Shown: positions 28,427 to 38,341 of the stretch, piece by piece
Position numbering within the stretch: the first letter of the stretch is position 1
Layout of the letters: the number at the start of each line of letters is the position of its first letter
Origin: Opitutaceae bacterium
GTDB lineage: Bacteria; Verrucomicrobiota; Verrucomicrobiia; Opitutales; Opitutaceae
Assembly (NCBI GenBank): GCA_028284385.1
Contig: JANQRT010000026.1
Coordinates: 88,243-152,242 of the forward strand
Direction of reading: 5' to 3'
Length of the DNA: 64,000 nt
Program-made: the position numbers and the translations under genes
Notes under the pieces: model-generated
What the model was told of the DNA's origin: nothing
Databases searched by the model: none
Seen by the model: only the letters and a program-made list of their open reading frames with translations

Positions 28427-30451
28427 TCACTGATATGCGAGGGCGATTGCCTGATGCGCTGCGATTTCCGGTATGAAGAATTCGATCGAACCGGAATCCG
28501 TCTCGCGGAAATCTATTTCGATGTTTTGCGGTACCAGTTGCGCCTTGGCGGTGGTTTCCGGGACGCGTATTTCAACAGCAATATCGCGAAGCGCAGGAAA
28601 GTCTTCTACAATCTGGCATCGTCCTCGCATCATCGGAGGACCATAAAGAGCGTGGAGGACATAGCGACTGAATTCGGTTTGTTTCAAAAAGCTGATACGT
28701 CCGGCGCTGGGCAAGTCGATACTTACGATCGGATCCTTGTATACGAGTTCGAGCGCGTTCGTGAAAATATCCCGATGAACGCGAGCTCCGCGCTCGAAAT
28801 AGAGTTTACCCATGCGGTGAGGAAGGAAGACGACGCGATTCTTGCGAATCGCTCCTGGATGCGGAGCGTCTTCCAGTCGGTTTGGAGTGTTCTGATGAGA
28901 GCAGTACTTCTCGTAGGTTCGATTGAAATAGGGCTCCTTCAGGGCGGCTAGGATTTCCGAGTCTTTATGGGCGTTCACTCGCAAGGCGGCTTCGTAGTTA
29001 ATGATCGGACTCGCTACGATGTCGCCTCGTAGTTGATCGCCAATTACTAAATAGTCTTCCTCGTAATTCGCCTCTCCAAGATAGTCGGCCCCAACATCGA
29101 AGAGAAATTCCTTCTCTCTTGAATCGAGAGCGCTTTTCCCTTGCACGAGAAGCCCTCCTCCCTGTTCGACAAAATCCGTTAGCTTCCGAGCTTGGCCTTC
29201 GTCCAGATTCGCCGCTCCGGAAAGAACGATCGTATCGAGCTTGGACCAATCCGCCTCTGGATCCACGACGATGAAATCGTTATGCGTCTCGAGCAGCATG
29301 CGGCTGGTCCCTTCGTCGTCGGATTCGCTCTGGGTCAAGTATAGGCCGAGATTGCTGACTGGTTTTCCTCCTAGCCCATACTCCTCGATCTGTTCCACGT
29401 ATTCGAAGGCGTAACCGATGCTTCGATACGTTCCCATATCCATGACGCCATTGGGGTGGAGCTGATCACCCATGCTGCATGCGGCGCCGAATGCGATCAT
29501 CGAAGCGGCCTCGAAGCGAATGGCGTCCGGATGTTTGAATCCGCCAAACTCTCCCCACATGGTATGGAACTTCCCGCTCTGGGCCAGGAGTCTCTTGCCT
29601 GTATTGTGAAAGAATTTCGAACGAATAGGGAACTTGTCATAACCTCCCCATGTAGTGGGCAGGTCCTCTAGTTCGTGATGCGTATTCGACTCATGCATAC
29701 CTGCTTGCGTATTTCGAGCCAATGGGGATTTCGAGTGCATCACGGTAGTGCCATTGAAGAATACTCTAGCTGCTGGCTGGCGCTTCTCGATTACCGAACG
29801 GCATGAGCTCATGAAATTCTTCCATACCCATTCGTTGAAATTGAGAATGTCTGCCTCTTGTTTGGGGTCGTATCCCCTGGCGCGCATGCGCGTGATGGCG
29901 GACGCGCTGTAGGAAACAGGACCATTCGTGATATCGTAGAAGATGCCGTCCAGTGGATAGGAGCTGCAGATCTCATCCGTGAGGGCTAGGATGTGCTCAA
30001 GATAGTCATCAAGAGGGTAGAGCCACTTCCAGCTGGCGATAGGGCGTCTTGCTTTGGGATCCGGATTCTTTTCGCTTTGGCCTTCGGCTTTCGCTCCTCC
30101 AGTGACTATATATGAGCCATCTGGATTCGTGGCGCACCACTCGGGGTGATTCTCCGCATCGTTAGCAGACCATCCTACGGTTATGTATATCGGCGCTGCG
30201 ACGCCTATCTCATGACATGCCTCGATCATTTCGCCTAGCAAGTCAGGGCGTTTCAAGTTCGGGTGTGGCATGCCGACCTTGGTGGGGTAGTAGCACCAGC
30301 TGTGGTGGCACTTGGCGAAGATCGTTATCGAATTCACATTTCCGATACGGAGAGCCTCTTGGAACTGATTCTTGTCGAAGTCCTTGCCAATGCCTGGGAT
30401 GAATTCGGAAGTATGAAAATCGAGATGAACTTGTCTTGAAGGTAGTTTCAT
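28427..30451 (-). CDS. GH151-like alpha-L-fucosidase family protein
   Basis: A 674-residue protein with no signal peptide, so probably cytoplasmic. The N-terminal TIM barrel begins RQVHLDFHTSEFIPGIGKDF and contains TIFAKCHHSWCYYPTKVG and DGIFYDITNG, in which an Asp may be the nucleophile. A middle domain of the beta-galactosidase trimerisation type follows (LDTIVLSGAANLDEGQ, FVEQGGGLLVQGKSALDS), then a beta C-terminal domain. This layout matches GH151 alpha-L-fucosidases and the related GHL6 group; I favour GH151 because of the surrounding fucose genes, but the family call is from memory of the motifs. It sits between the orphan FecR-LamG gene and the sigma/FecR-LamG pair, all on the same strand. 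Confidence 0.75.
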   Translation of the reverse strand: MKLPSRQVHLDFHTSEFIPGIGKDFDKNQFQEALRIGNVNSITIFAKCHHSWCYYPTKVGMPHPNLKRPDLLGEMIEACHEIGVAAPIYITVGWSANDAENHPEWCATNPDGSYIVTGGAKAEGQSEKNPDPKARRPIASWKWLYPLDDYLEHILALTDEICSSYPLDGIFYDITNGPVSYSASAITRMRARGYDPKQEADILNFNEWVWKNFMSSCRSVIEKRQPAARVFFNGTTVMHSKSPLARNTQAGMHESNTHHELEDLPTTWGGYDKFPIRSKFFHNTGKRLLAQSGKFHTMWGEFGGFKHPDAIRFEAASMIAFGAACSMGDQLHPNGVMDMGTYRSIGYAFEYVEQIEEYGLGGKPVSNLGLYLTQSESDDEGTSRMLLETHNDFIVVDPEADWSKLDTIVLSGAANLDEGQARKLTDFVEQGGGLLVQGKSALDSREKEFLFDVGADYLGEANYEEDYLVIGDQLRGDIVASPIINYEAALRVNAHKDSEILAALKEPYFNRTYEKYCSHQNTPNRLEDAPHPGAIRKNRVVFLPHRMGKLYFERGARVHRDIFTNALELVYKDPIVSIDLPSAGRISFLKQTEFSRYVLHALYGPPMMRGRCQIVEDFPALRDIAVEIRVPETTAKAQLVPQNIEIDFRETDSGSIEFFIPEIAAHQAIALAYQ

Positions 30452-30563
30452 GGATACTTTTCGCCGAAAAATTCAGTCATCAAACAGGACGTTTGAAACC
30501 GTATTTGAGTGCCTTGCTTATACCTGCCGGGCATTCGTCGAGATGGAATGGCCTAATGCAATT

Positions 30564-32261
30564 TCACTGGCTGCTGGCTACGACACTCTCGGAAGAGCTA
30601 TCGTTCTTAAGAGCCAGCCATCGAATCTCTTCATCCGATAGAGGTTCCTTGAATATCATGAGTTCGGATATCTGACCGTTGAGATTACGAACCTTGAATG
30701 GCGAAATGCTAACGGGGAAATTCCAATTACCTATAGTGGCAGGACCCGCGCTTAAGGTGACATTCTTGCTGATATCCGAAGCGCTAAGTATCTGGCCATC
30801 GAGATAGTGGGTGACGATTTTAGTTTCTGGATTCAGTACGGTGGCGATGTGAAACCAGCGTCCCAGTCTGCCTAAATTCACGAATGGCTTCGAGATGTGA
30901 TTGTCTCCTTTTTCAAGCTCGTGGTTGATCCCCAATTCGAGAATTCCATCATGCCTGAATTGCCAGTGAAATTCTCCGAAATCCCATCCATCAGTGAGAA
31001 AGAGCGAGCTATAGCTTCGGTCGATTCCATCGACAAGAATCCATGCCGCGAATGTGATTGCCTCGAAATCGCCGGGTATGTTCACCCGTACTTGGTCGCC
31101 GGGTCGCTTGAAGTTCAAGGCTTGCTTCCCCGGCCAAGGACCGTCGCTCCAATTCGCTCCGACAATGGCTCCATCCAAATTGGATCCGCTGGGCGCTCTG
31201 TTTTTCAAAACGCGTGGATCGTTTGATTGAGATACAAAATCCCAGTAGGCGATTAATCGGTCGTCGTTCTTGAGGGCTGTATTCACATTTTCCCAACGTT
31301 TGAAGAGGTCCTCCGCCATATCCTGCTCGAGATCCGCGATTTCATTCAAGGCGCTGAATCGATCGTGTTCCGCTGTGATTTTCTGCCAACTATCGCCGCT
31401 TTCGATCTTGAGTCCAATTCCTGCAAGCAGGAGTTGCTTTGAATCCGGCGTCCCGAGCGCGTCGTACGCTTCGACTTCTCCATCGAATACATGAATCTCA
31501 GTTTGGCCGTTCTTCGTCACTTCAACTCCAAATTCGGTTCCGAGATCGATGACCTCGGATTCGGGAGTGAGAATTGTGAAGCCTTGAGCGACCAAGGGTA
31601 CCTTGGCTTTCAATTTTCCATAGTGACAAACTACTTTAGACGGGTCGATTAGTTCGAGTTTGGCGGGACCGGCAAGCGAAAGCTGGGCTCCGCTGTAGAA
31701 TTCCAGCTTAGCGAATCCCGAATCCAATTCTAGAAAGCCAGGAGCGACCGTGTCGTCGCTCTCGACGCGAGCCAGGTTTTGATTGAGTCTTCCGACCAAA
31801 TTGGTGACGACGGCGATTCCGTGATTCGTCTCTTCGAAGGGCGAGAATTGACCTTCGGCGTTGGGCTTATTCAACTGTAATAACCAAAAAACAGATACGA
31901 ATAAAATGGCGATGCAGGCGGCTATGTTCAATGCGCTTGGCAACCAATGGATTTTTCTCTGACGTCTTTCGGTCGATTGCGAGTCGGATCGTTCAAGGAC
32001 TTTTCTGGTGAATTCGTCCTTATCGTTTTCCGCCTCTATGGTCGCTAGGAGTTGGCGAGTGAAATGCGCGCCGGTTCTGCGCTCATTTTCGTATTGATCG
32101 ATCCACTCGTCTATCGCCAGTTGATCGAGGAGCTCTTGGTTGAATCGCTCGTTTGTCTTTATCAAACGAACCAGCTCGTCGAGACCGTCTTGGTCGATTT
32201 CATCATCAATGAGTTTTCCTGCCAGCTCGAGGAAACGGTTGTATTGTTTATTTTCCGACAA
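30564..32261 (-). CDS. FecR-like anti-sigma protein with LamG domain, orphan paralogue
   Basis: A 565-residue protein with the same layout as the one at 26128: cytoplasmic helices, one membrane segment at about 108-128 (ALNIAACIAILFVSVFWLL), FecR domain (VIDLGTEFGVEV, HVFDGEVEAYDA) and C-terminal LamG (LIAYWDFVSQ, GRWFHIATVLN). The start is a TTG at 32261; an AAGGA site seven bases upstream supports it. Unlike its paralogue it has no sigma gene directly upstream: the 463 bases to the divergent FG-GAP gene show no sigma-like frame. It may bind the sigma factor encoded at 27824, downstream in the same transcript, or a distant one. Confidence 0.87.
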   Translation of the reverse strand: MSENKQYNRFLELAGKLIDDEIDQDGLDELVRLIKTNERFNQELLDQLAIDEWIDQYENERRTGAHFTRQLLATIEAENDKDEFTRKVLERSDSQSTERRQRKIHWLPSALNIAACIAILFVSVFWLLQLNKPNAEGQFSPFEETNHGIAVVTNLVGRLNQNLARVESDDTVAPGFLELDSGFAKLEFYSGAQLSLAGPAKLELIDPSKVVCHYGKLKAKVPLVAQGFTILTPESEVIDLGTEFGVEVTKNGQTEIHVFDGEVEAYDALGTPDSKQLLLAGIGLKIESGDSWQKITAEHDRFSALNEIADLEQDMAEDLFKRWENVNTALKNDDRLIAYWDFVSQSNDPRVLKNRAPSGSNLDGAIVGANWSDGPWPGKQALNFKRPGDQVRVNIPGDFEAITFAAWILVDGIDRSYSSLFLTDGWDFGEFHWQFRHDGILELGINHELEKGDNHISKPFVNLGRLGRWFHIATVLNPETKIVTHYLDGQILSASDISKNVTLSAGPATIGNWNFPVSISPFKVRNLNGQISELMIFKEPLSDEEIRWLALKNDSSSESVVASSQ

Positions 32262-32444
32262 GGCCTTATCCTTTCAGCTTGAATGGGATCCCATAATATC
32301 GAATTGGATTTTCTTTCAGTTCGCTTCGCAGCGCCATCGACTTGTTATTACCTGACGCCGATTTCTTTTAGGAAGCTCCTGAAGGAAGCCTGATAAATGT
32401 TTTTTCGGAACCATCCTAAATGTTTTGTCACGAGATTGAAAGTG

Positions 32445-32470
32445 TTTCGAAAAAACTTCGTTTTTCGAAA
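32445..32470. repeat. Hairpin between divergent genes
   Basis: TTTCGAAAAA (32445-32454) pairs perfectly with TTTTTCGAAA (32461-32470) around a six-base loop. It lies in the 463-base gap between the FecR-LamG gene (minus) and the FG-GAP gene (plus). The gap otherwise shows no gene; short frames there have no family features. An operator or structured leader is possible. Confidence 0.5.
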
Positions 32471-32724
32471 AATTAATTGGATTTGTCCCGATCGTTGACC
32501 CTCGCATTCCTTGGGGCGGATTCCGGATAGGTCGTTTCCTTTGGCGATTCTCAATGAAACGTTTCTAGAATCCGTGACAACATTCTGAATAGTCCGAGAG
32601 AGATTTGTTGCCACAGACTATGCGACAGGAGCGGACGATTTGTAATGACGAGGTTCGAATTACCTGGCTATGGCGTTGCTTGCGGAGCGCGGCTCAAAGT
32701 CGAGTTTGATAGGAGGGGAAGCCG

Positions 32725-35700
32725 TTGAGTCTGCGTAGTTCTCTTTTCGCGTACGCTTTTCTTTCCATGACAGTCCAAATGAGTGGAGATGTCTGGACTA
32801 CCGGCGTCTCCATTCAGTCCAAGGCCTTGAATCCTCGAACGGATTCGCCTGTAGAGAACCGCTTTGAGCGCCTTTCGTCGGCAAAGACTGGAATCGGCCT
32901 CGTACCCGCCTTTCCAGAGGAGGCAAACGTGGAAATGCTGTACGACCAGACTTCGGGCAATGGTGTGGCGGTTGGAGATTATGATGGAGATGGATTGCCG
33001 GATATCTACTTTTCCAATTACTCCGGAGAGAATCGGCTCTTCAGGAATCTTGGCGAATGGAAGTTCGAGGACGTGACGGATAAGGCTGGGGTTGCATGCT
33101 CTGGCGTCTGGACCGGAGGCGTGGCGTTTGCGGATGTCGACAACGATGGTGATTTGGATTTGTTCGTCTGCGCGTACGACGCTGAAAACCGGCTATTCGT
33201 AAATGAGGGAAACGGGAGCTTTTCGGAACAGGCTAAGGGTTTCGGTCTCGATTACAGGGGAGTCAGCTCCATGATGTCGTTTGCCGATTACGATAATGAC
33301 GGCGACTTAGATGGCTATTTGGTAACCCATCGATTGCGTCTGGAAGAAGCGGGGGAAGTTCCGAATTCGGCCAAGGAGGCATTTGATAGGGGTATCATCG
33401 TTATGAATGAATCCGGCAAGCCAGTCATTGCCCGGAAGTATCGGAAATGGTATCATCTATTTGATTTGGGTAATGGCGGATATCGCATTCACATCGCGGG
33501 CAGCGAGGATGTTCTGTATCGCAATGACGGCAAGGGTCGCTTCGAAATCGTGAATGGGACTGCGGGAATAAGTGGATACGATATCGGATTATCCGCCAAC
33601 TGGTGGGATTACAACCATGATGGCAATCTCGATATCTACGTAAGCAATGATTACAAAGGAGCCGATAAGCTGTACCGAAACAATGGTGACGGTACATTTA
33701 CCGATGTAGTCGAAGACGTGGTGCCGCATATGCCCTGGTATTCCATGGGAGCGGATGCGGCGGACGTGAACAATGATGGGCGTATTGATTTTTTAGCTAC
33801 TGATATGGCTGGCAGCAATCACTATCGATCCAAGATGGCGATGGGAGACATGAGCAAGGATCGCTGGTTTCTGGTTAACTCGAATCCGCAGCAGTACATG
33901 CGTAATGCTCTCTTTCTGAATACCGGCGTCGGACGAATGTTCGAGGCGGCGCAAATGCTCAATGTTGCGAACACGGACTGGACTTGGTCGCCCAAATTTG
34001 GCGATTTAAACAATGATGGTTGGGTGGATCTATTCATCACCAATGGAATGTCGCGAGACTTTATGAACAGCGACTTGCAGCGAAGCGAGGTCCAGCGAGG
34101 CGGAGAAATGTGGCGAGACATGCCGATCTTCAAGCAGGAAAATATGGCCTTTGAAAACAGGCATGGCGATTTTAGCGAAGTCGGCAGGGAGTGGGGGCTC
34201 GATGAATTGTCTGCCGCCTATGGTGCAGCCCTGGCGGACTTTGATCGTGACGGGGATCTCGATATTGTGGTTTCGAACTTCGGGCAGGAAGTTTCCTTGT
34301 TCGAGAATCGAAGCTGCGGTCATCACTCGGTTTTGCTGCGATTAGTCGGTGTTCGGAGCAATCGATGGGGAGTCGGAGCGCGAGTCGAGGCGCATGTTTC
34401 AGATTCGGTTCAGGTTCGTCAGCTAATGCTTGCTCAGGGCTTTATGTCGAGCAACGAGCCAATCGTCCATTTTGGCCTCGGGCAGAATAGTTTTGTCGAT
34501 GAACTCATCGTCGAGTGGCCTTCGGGAGTAAGGCAGAGGTTCGAAAATCTAGAAGCGAATCGCTTGTACACTATCACCGAATCGGTCGAATACGCAGAGT
34601 CTGTTCAGCGTCCTGAAGATTCTGTTTCCTTTTTCGAAGAGATGAAAGCAGCTCCGTATTTCCAGCATACCGAGCGTAGTTACGATGATTATACGAGACA
34701 GCCATTGATTCCACAGAAGGTGTCGCAACTCAGCGCGGGCATTGCTGTCGGCGATGCGGATGGAGACGGCCGGGACGACTATTATTTTTGCGGTCCGAAA
34801 GGCCAATCCGGCGCCCTTGTATTCGGGAAGGGGCGGGGAACCGTGGAGCCGTTCAAGGACGATGCCTTATCGGAGGACATGTCGGCGTTGTTTTTCGATG
34901 CTGATAGCGATGGCGATCTCGATCTTTACGTAGTGTCAGGAAGCAATGAATACGAGCCTGGCGATGCGCTGCTCGCCGATCGACTTTACCTGAATCAGGG
35001 AAAAGGCCGCTTCAAGAAAGCCGCCCCTGGTCTCATTCCGGAATTTCGCGACTCAGGTAGCGCTGTAGCGGCAGCGGATTTCGATCGGGATGGCGATTTG
35101 GATCTCTTTGTCGGAGGTTATGCAGTGCCCGGGCAATACCCACTGGCCGCAGATAATCATCTATTGCGAAACGAAGGCGGAACGTTTGTCGCGATCGATA
35201 GCGAAGCGAATGGCCTAGCGAAATCCGGTATCGTCACCAGCGCCTTATGGACGGACGCGGATGGAGATGGCTGGATTGATCTGATGCTCGCTCATCGCTG
35301 GGGAGCGCCTCGGCTGTTTCGCAATGATCAAGGGCGTTTAGTCGATTCTTCACGCGGGGCGGGATTGGCTGAGTTAACCGGCTGGTGGCAAGGTATCGCT
35401 GGGGGAGATTTCGATCATGACGGTGATATGGATTATGCGCTGACGAACACGGGATTGAATACAAAGTACAAGGCGACTGCGGAAAAGCCCGCCACGCTGT
35501 TTTTCGGAGATGTCGAGGGCACTGGCAAAAGCAAGATTATCGAAGCCAAATACGAAAAGGATGTATGCTATCCGGTGCGTGGTTTTAGTTGTTCATCCTA
35601 CGCAATCCCTTCGCTGCGGAAAAAGTTCGATACCTACAATAGTTTCGCGTTGTCCTCGCTGCAGGATATTTATTCGGAGATTACACTCGGGGCGATGAAT

Positions 35701-36375
35701 AAACTCGAGGCGGTTACTTTGGAGAGTGGCGTGTTGTTGAATGATGGTGACGCGAAATTCGTGTTTAAGCCTCTGCCGCGACTGGCGCAAATCGCGCCGG
35801 GCAATGGGGTTGTCGTTAGCGACTTTAATGGCGATCGGCATCAGGATCTGTTCATCGCCCAGAACAACTACAGTCCCGAGCCGGAAACCGGTCATATGGA
35901 TGGCGGTTTGAGTCTGCTGTTGGCGGGAGATGGGCTGGGTGGATTCAAAGCGATTTGGCCTAGTGAAAGCGGTATCGTCATCCCCGGAGACGCCAAGTCG
36001 GTCGTAATGAGCTACGTTGACGATGATGCCTGGCCGGATTTGCTGGTGGGCAGGAACAACGATTCGTCGATTGCATTGCGCCACAAGCAAATGGAGGGTG
36101 CGGATGCAGTTCGAGTGAAACTAAAAGGCCAACCGGGCAATCCGAACGCGATCGGCGCCCGTGTTCGAATTTATGATACAGAGGAACTGATGCAGATGGA
36201 GGAGGTTGCGGCGGGAAGCGGATACATGGCGCAATCTACGTCGATATTGGCGTTTACCGCCATGAAGCCCTTGACCTTGGCTCGAATCGAAGTCCTATGG
36301 CCAAATGGTAGGAATAGCGTTCTAGAATCGCCGCAAGCGGACGCTAATGGACTGATCGTGATAGAACAGCCTTAG
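32725..36375 (+). CDS. Secreted FG-GAP/VCBS repeat protein with two ASPIC/UnbV domains
   Basis: A 1216-residue exported protein of the CRTAC1-like type. The TTG start at 32725 is supported by AGGAGG at 32711-32716, eight bases upstream. After a signal peptide there are seven FG-GAP-type calcium loops (DYDGDGLPDIYFSN, DVDNDGDLDLFVC and so on), then an ASPIC/UnbV domain (GVGARVEAHVSDS, VEWPSGVRQRFENL). The pattern repeats: about seven more loops and a second ASPIC-like domain (IGARVRIYDTEE, VLWPNGRNSVLE). The protein is thus two tandem propeller-plus-ASPIC units. Such proteins are extracellular and often lie beside verrucomicrobial sugar loci; their function is not established. It is convergent with fucU, 25 bases away. 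Confidence 0.88.
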   Translation: MSLRSSLFAYAFLSMTVQMSGDVWTTGVSIQSKALNPRTDSPVENRFERLSSAKTGIGLVPAFPEEANVEMLYDQTSGNGVAVGDYDGDGLPDIYFSNYSGENRLFRNLGEWKFEDVTDKAGVACSGVWTGGVAFADVDNDGDLDLFVCAYDAENRLFVNEGNGSFSEQAKGFGLDYRGVSSMMSFADYDNDGDLDGYLVTHRLRLEEAGEVPNSAKEAFDRGIIVMNESGKPVIARKYRKWYHLFDLGNGGYRIHIAGSEDVLYRNDGKGRFEIVNGTAGISGYDIGLSANWWDYNHDGNLDIYVSNDYKGADKLYRNNGDGTFTDVVEDVVPHMPWYSMGADAADVNNDGRIDFLATDMAGSNHYRSKMAMGDMSKDRWFLVNSNPQQYMRNALFLNTGVGRMFEAAQMLNVANTDWTWSPKFGDLNNDGWVDLFITNGMSRDFMNSDLQRSEVQRGGEMWRDMPIFKQENMAFENRHGDFSEVGREWGLDELSAAYGAALADFDRDGDLDIVVSNFGQEVSLFENRSCGHHSVLLRLVGVRSNRWGVGARVEAHVSDSVQVRQLMLAQGFMSSNEPIVHFGLGQNSFVDELIVEWPSGVRQRFENLEANRLYTITESVEYAESVQRPEDSVSFFEEMKAAPYFQHTERSYDDYTRQPLIPQKVSQLSAGIAVGDADGDGRDDYYFCGPKGQSGALVFGKGRGTVEPFKDDALSEDMSALFFDADSDGDLDLYVVSGSNEYEPGDALLADRLYLNQGKGRFKKAAPGLIPEFRDSGSAVAAADFDRDGDLDLFVGGYAVPGQYPLAADNHLLRNEGGTFVAIDSEANGLAKSGIVTSALWTDADGDGWIDLMLAHRWGAPRLFRNDQGRLVDSSRGAGLAELTGWWQGIAGGDFDHDGDMDYALTNTGLNTKYKATAEKPATLFFGDVEGTGKSKIIEAKYEKDVCYPVRGFSCSSYAIPSLRKKFDTYNSFALSSLQDIYSEITLGAMNKLEAVTLESGVLLNDGDAKFVFKPLPRLAQIAPGNGVVVSDFNGDRHQDLFIAQNNYSPEPETGHMDGGLSLLLAGDGLGGFKAIWPSESGIVIPGDAKSVVMSYVDDDAWPDLLVGRNNDSSIALRHKQMEGADAVRVKLKGQPGNPNAIGARVRIYDTEELMQMEEVAAGSGYMAQSTSILAFTAMKPLTLARIEVLWPNGRNSVLESPQADANGLIVIEQP

Positions 36376-36400
36376 AAAAGTATAGGGCAGATACGATTGA

Positions 36401-36835
36401 TCAGGTGATCGGGGTGACTCCCTTTTTCAGAATGATATTGCCGTACTTAGCGGTCTCTCCGGTCATGACTACTGCATAAGCCTTTTGGGCTCGCTCGTAA
36501 AAGGCGAAACGATCGATCCTTTCAGAAGCTTTCGTATCCGGCCAATAGTTACGTATAGCAGCCAGGTAGCCTTCTTCAACCGACGGATCGAGTTCGTCGC
36601 CGGGAACGGCAGCCATCATGCCTAAGGGATTGTCTACGTATTCATCGAGAGCGAACAAGGGCATAATGCCTTCAAGTAGTTGAGCGATCTTCAGGCCGTC
36701 TGCTCTCAGGACATTGCTGTTGAACGACTCGCCGGGAAAGTGGGCGTCGGCGAGAATGATTTCGTCTCCGTGTCCCATTCGGTAGAGAGCATTGAGAAGT
36801 TCTGGACTAAGTACGGGAGAAATGCCAATCAGCAT
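36401..36835 (-). CDS. fucU: L-fucose mutarotase, RbsD/FucU family
   Basis: A 144-residue enzyme that interconverts the alpha and beta anomers of L-fucose, the length of E. coli FucU (140). Family features: the N-terminal [20 protein letters not shown], with the catalytic His, then [10 protein letters not shown] and the C-terminal [14 protein letters not shown] with the conserved Tyr-Gly. It is the last gene of a minus-strand operon, 25 bases after fucP. A second mutarotase, of an unrelated family, is encoded at 44580. Confidence 0.93.
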   Translation of the reverse strand: MLIGISPVLSPELLNALYRMGHGDEIILADAHFPGESFNSNVLRADGLKIAQLLEGIMPLFALDEYVDNPLGMMAAVPGDELDPSVEEGYLAAIRNYWPDTKASERIDRFAFYERAQKAYAVVMTGETAKYGNIILKKGVTPIT

Positions 36836-36860
36836 GGCTTTTTGTAGTTGAAAACTGGAG

Positions 36861-38264
36861 CTAGGATTCGCGAGCGGCTACTGGTATGCCTCCGGCTTTA
36901 TCGTATTCAGGATCGTGCTTATGAACGGTTCGATGACCATAGATAATGATGCCGACGAAGCAGATTGCGGGGATGACGAACGAGGCATTGACTGAAGGCA
37001 ATGGCCCAATGGAACCCAGGTCTATGATGGACGCCTGGATCATGGGGAGAAACGATCCGCCAGCGATTGACATGATGAGACCAGCTGCGGCGAATTTCGC
37101 GTCGTCTTGCATGCCTTTGAGGGCGATGCCGTAGATGGTGGGAAACATGAGAGACATGCAGCCAGAGATTCCGACCAGACAGTACAGGCCAAGATTATTC
37201 TGTAGTAAAATAACAAGGACGGTTAGGATCAGCCCGCCGAGAGCAAGCGATTTGAGCAGAGCTCCAGGACTGACGTATTTAAGGAGAAACGTGCAGATAA
37301 AACGACTGACGCAGAAGATCATCATAGCGGCGATATTGTATTTCGATGCCATTGTCTCTGCGGTCGATTCGGCGATTCCCTGGCTGGTGAAGAGATTCGT
37401 CGCGTAGTGGAAGATGAACGTCCAGCACATGATCTGCGCGCCGACGTAGAAGAATTGGGCGAGGACTCCTTCGTAGTAGCGCGGATTTGCGGCGAGACGC
37501 TTGAGCGTGGGACCGATGTTCAGCTTCGTATTGCGGTCGTGATGCTTCGGCATGTTCGAGAATGCTATGACAAGCAGCATGACGATTACCACGAGACCGA
37601 TGATGATGTAGGGTGAACTGAGGATTTCCAAGTCGCTCGATTTCATGACGCTATAAGCATCAGGATTCGTATCCAAAAGAACCTGGCGTTCTTCGGTACT
37701 GGCGGGATCCATGCGCGCTTGTATGAAATTCATGGCGACGAACATGCCCACTAGAGATCCCATGGGGTTGAACGCTTGAGCGAAGTTTAAACGCCGCGTT
37801 GCGGTTTGTGGCGAACCCATGGATAGGATGTAGGGATTGGCGCTCGTTTCCAGGAAGGAAAGACCACAGGTGAGGATGAAGTAGGAAATCAGGAAGGGAT
37901 AGAACTCTCCAATATTGGTCGAGGGAATGAAGAGCAAGGCGCCCGTCGCGTAAAGTCCCAGTCCAAGCAGTATCCCTGTCTTGTAGGAGAACTTGCGGAT
38001 GAACATGGCGGCTGGAATCGCCATGGCGCAGTATCCGCCGTAAAAGCACATTTGAACAAGGGTCCCTTCGGTTGCCCCGGTGATAAAGATCTTGGCGAAC
38101 GCCTTGACCATCGGATTGGTTATGTCGTTAGCGAATCCCCACAGCGCGAAGAGCGAAGTGACGAGAATGAAGGGAAAGAGGAATTGCGGTTCGATAACCT
38201 TGTTGGCCAAAGATCTTCGCGAAGATTCCTCTTCGAGCGAGGACTCGAGGGTAGTGTTGCTCAT
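36861..38264 (-). CDS. fucP: L-fucose:H+ symporter, MFS FucP type
   Basis: A 467-residue inner-membrane MFS carrier with 12 helices. FucP features are [15 protein letters not shown] in helix 1, [13 protein letters not shown] in helix 2, [15 protein letters not shown] in helix 4 (its Glu matches the functional Glu135 of E. coli FucP) and [14 protein letters not shown] in helix 7. In E. coli the helix-1 motif is NNLND with the functional Asp46 at the end; here it reads NDITN, so the Asp is three residues earlier. It lies between the zinc dehydrogenase (77-base gap) and fucU in a minus-strand operon and has a paralogue at 45054. Confidence 0.92.
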   Translation of the reverse strand: MSNTTLESSLEEESSRRSLANKVIEPQFLFPFILVTSLFALWGFANDITNPMVKAFAKIFITGATEGTLVQMCFYGGYCAMAIPAAMFIRKFSYKTGILLGLGLYATGALLFIPSTNIGEFYPFLISYFILTCGLSFLETSANPYILSMGSPQTATRRLNFAQAFNPMGSLVGMFVAMNFIQARMDPASTEERQVLLDTNPDAYSVMKSSDLEILSSPYIIIGLVVIVMLLVIAFSNMPKHHDRNTKLNIGPTLKRLAANPRYYEGVLAQFFYVGAQIMCWTFIFHYATNLFTSQGIAESTAETMASKYNIAAMMIFCVSRFICTFLLKYVSPGALLKSLALGGLILTVLVILLQNNLGLYCLVGISGCMSLMFPTIYGIALKGMQDDAKFAAAGLIMSIAGGSFLPMIQASIIDLGSIGPLPSVNASFVIPAICFVGIIIYGHRTVHKHDPEYDKAGGIPVAARES

Positions 38265-38341
38265 AGGATGTTTATTGGTCGGGGTAAATGATGGGCGTGA
38301 TCACTCTCGTTGTGATGAATCGCGCCTTGTAGGGGATTTTT

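Noticed and set aside
32316..32614. Possible sigma-factor remnant upstream of the orphan FecR-LamG gene
   Set aside because: The frames there have no region 2 or region 4 motif in any reading frame I translated.
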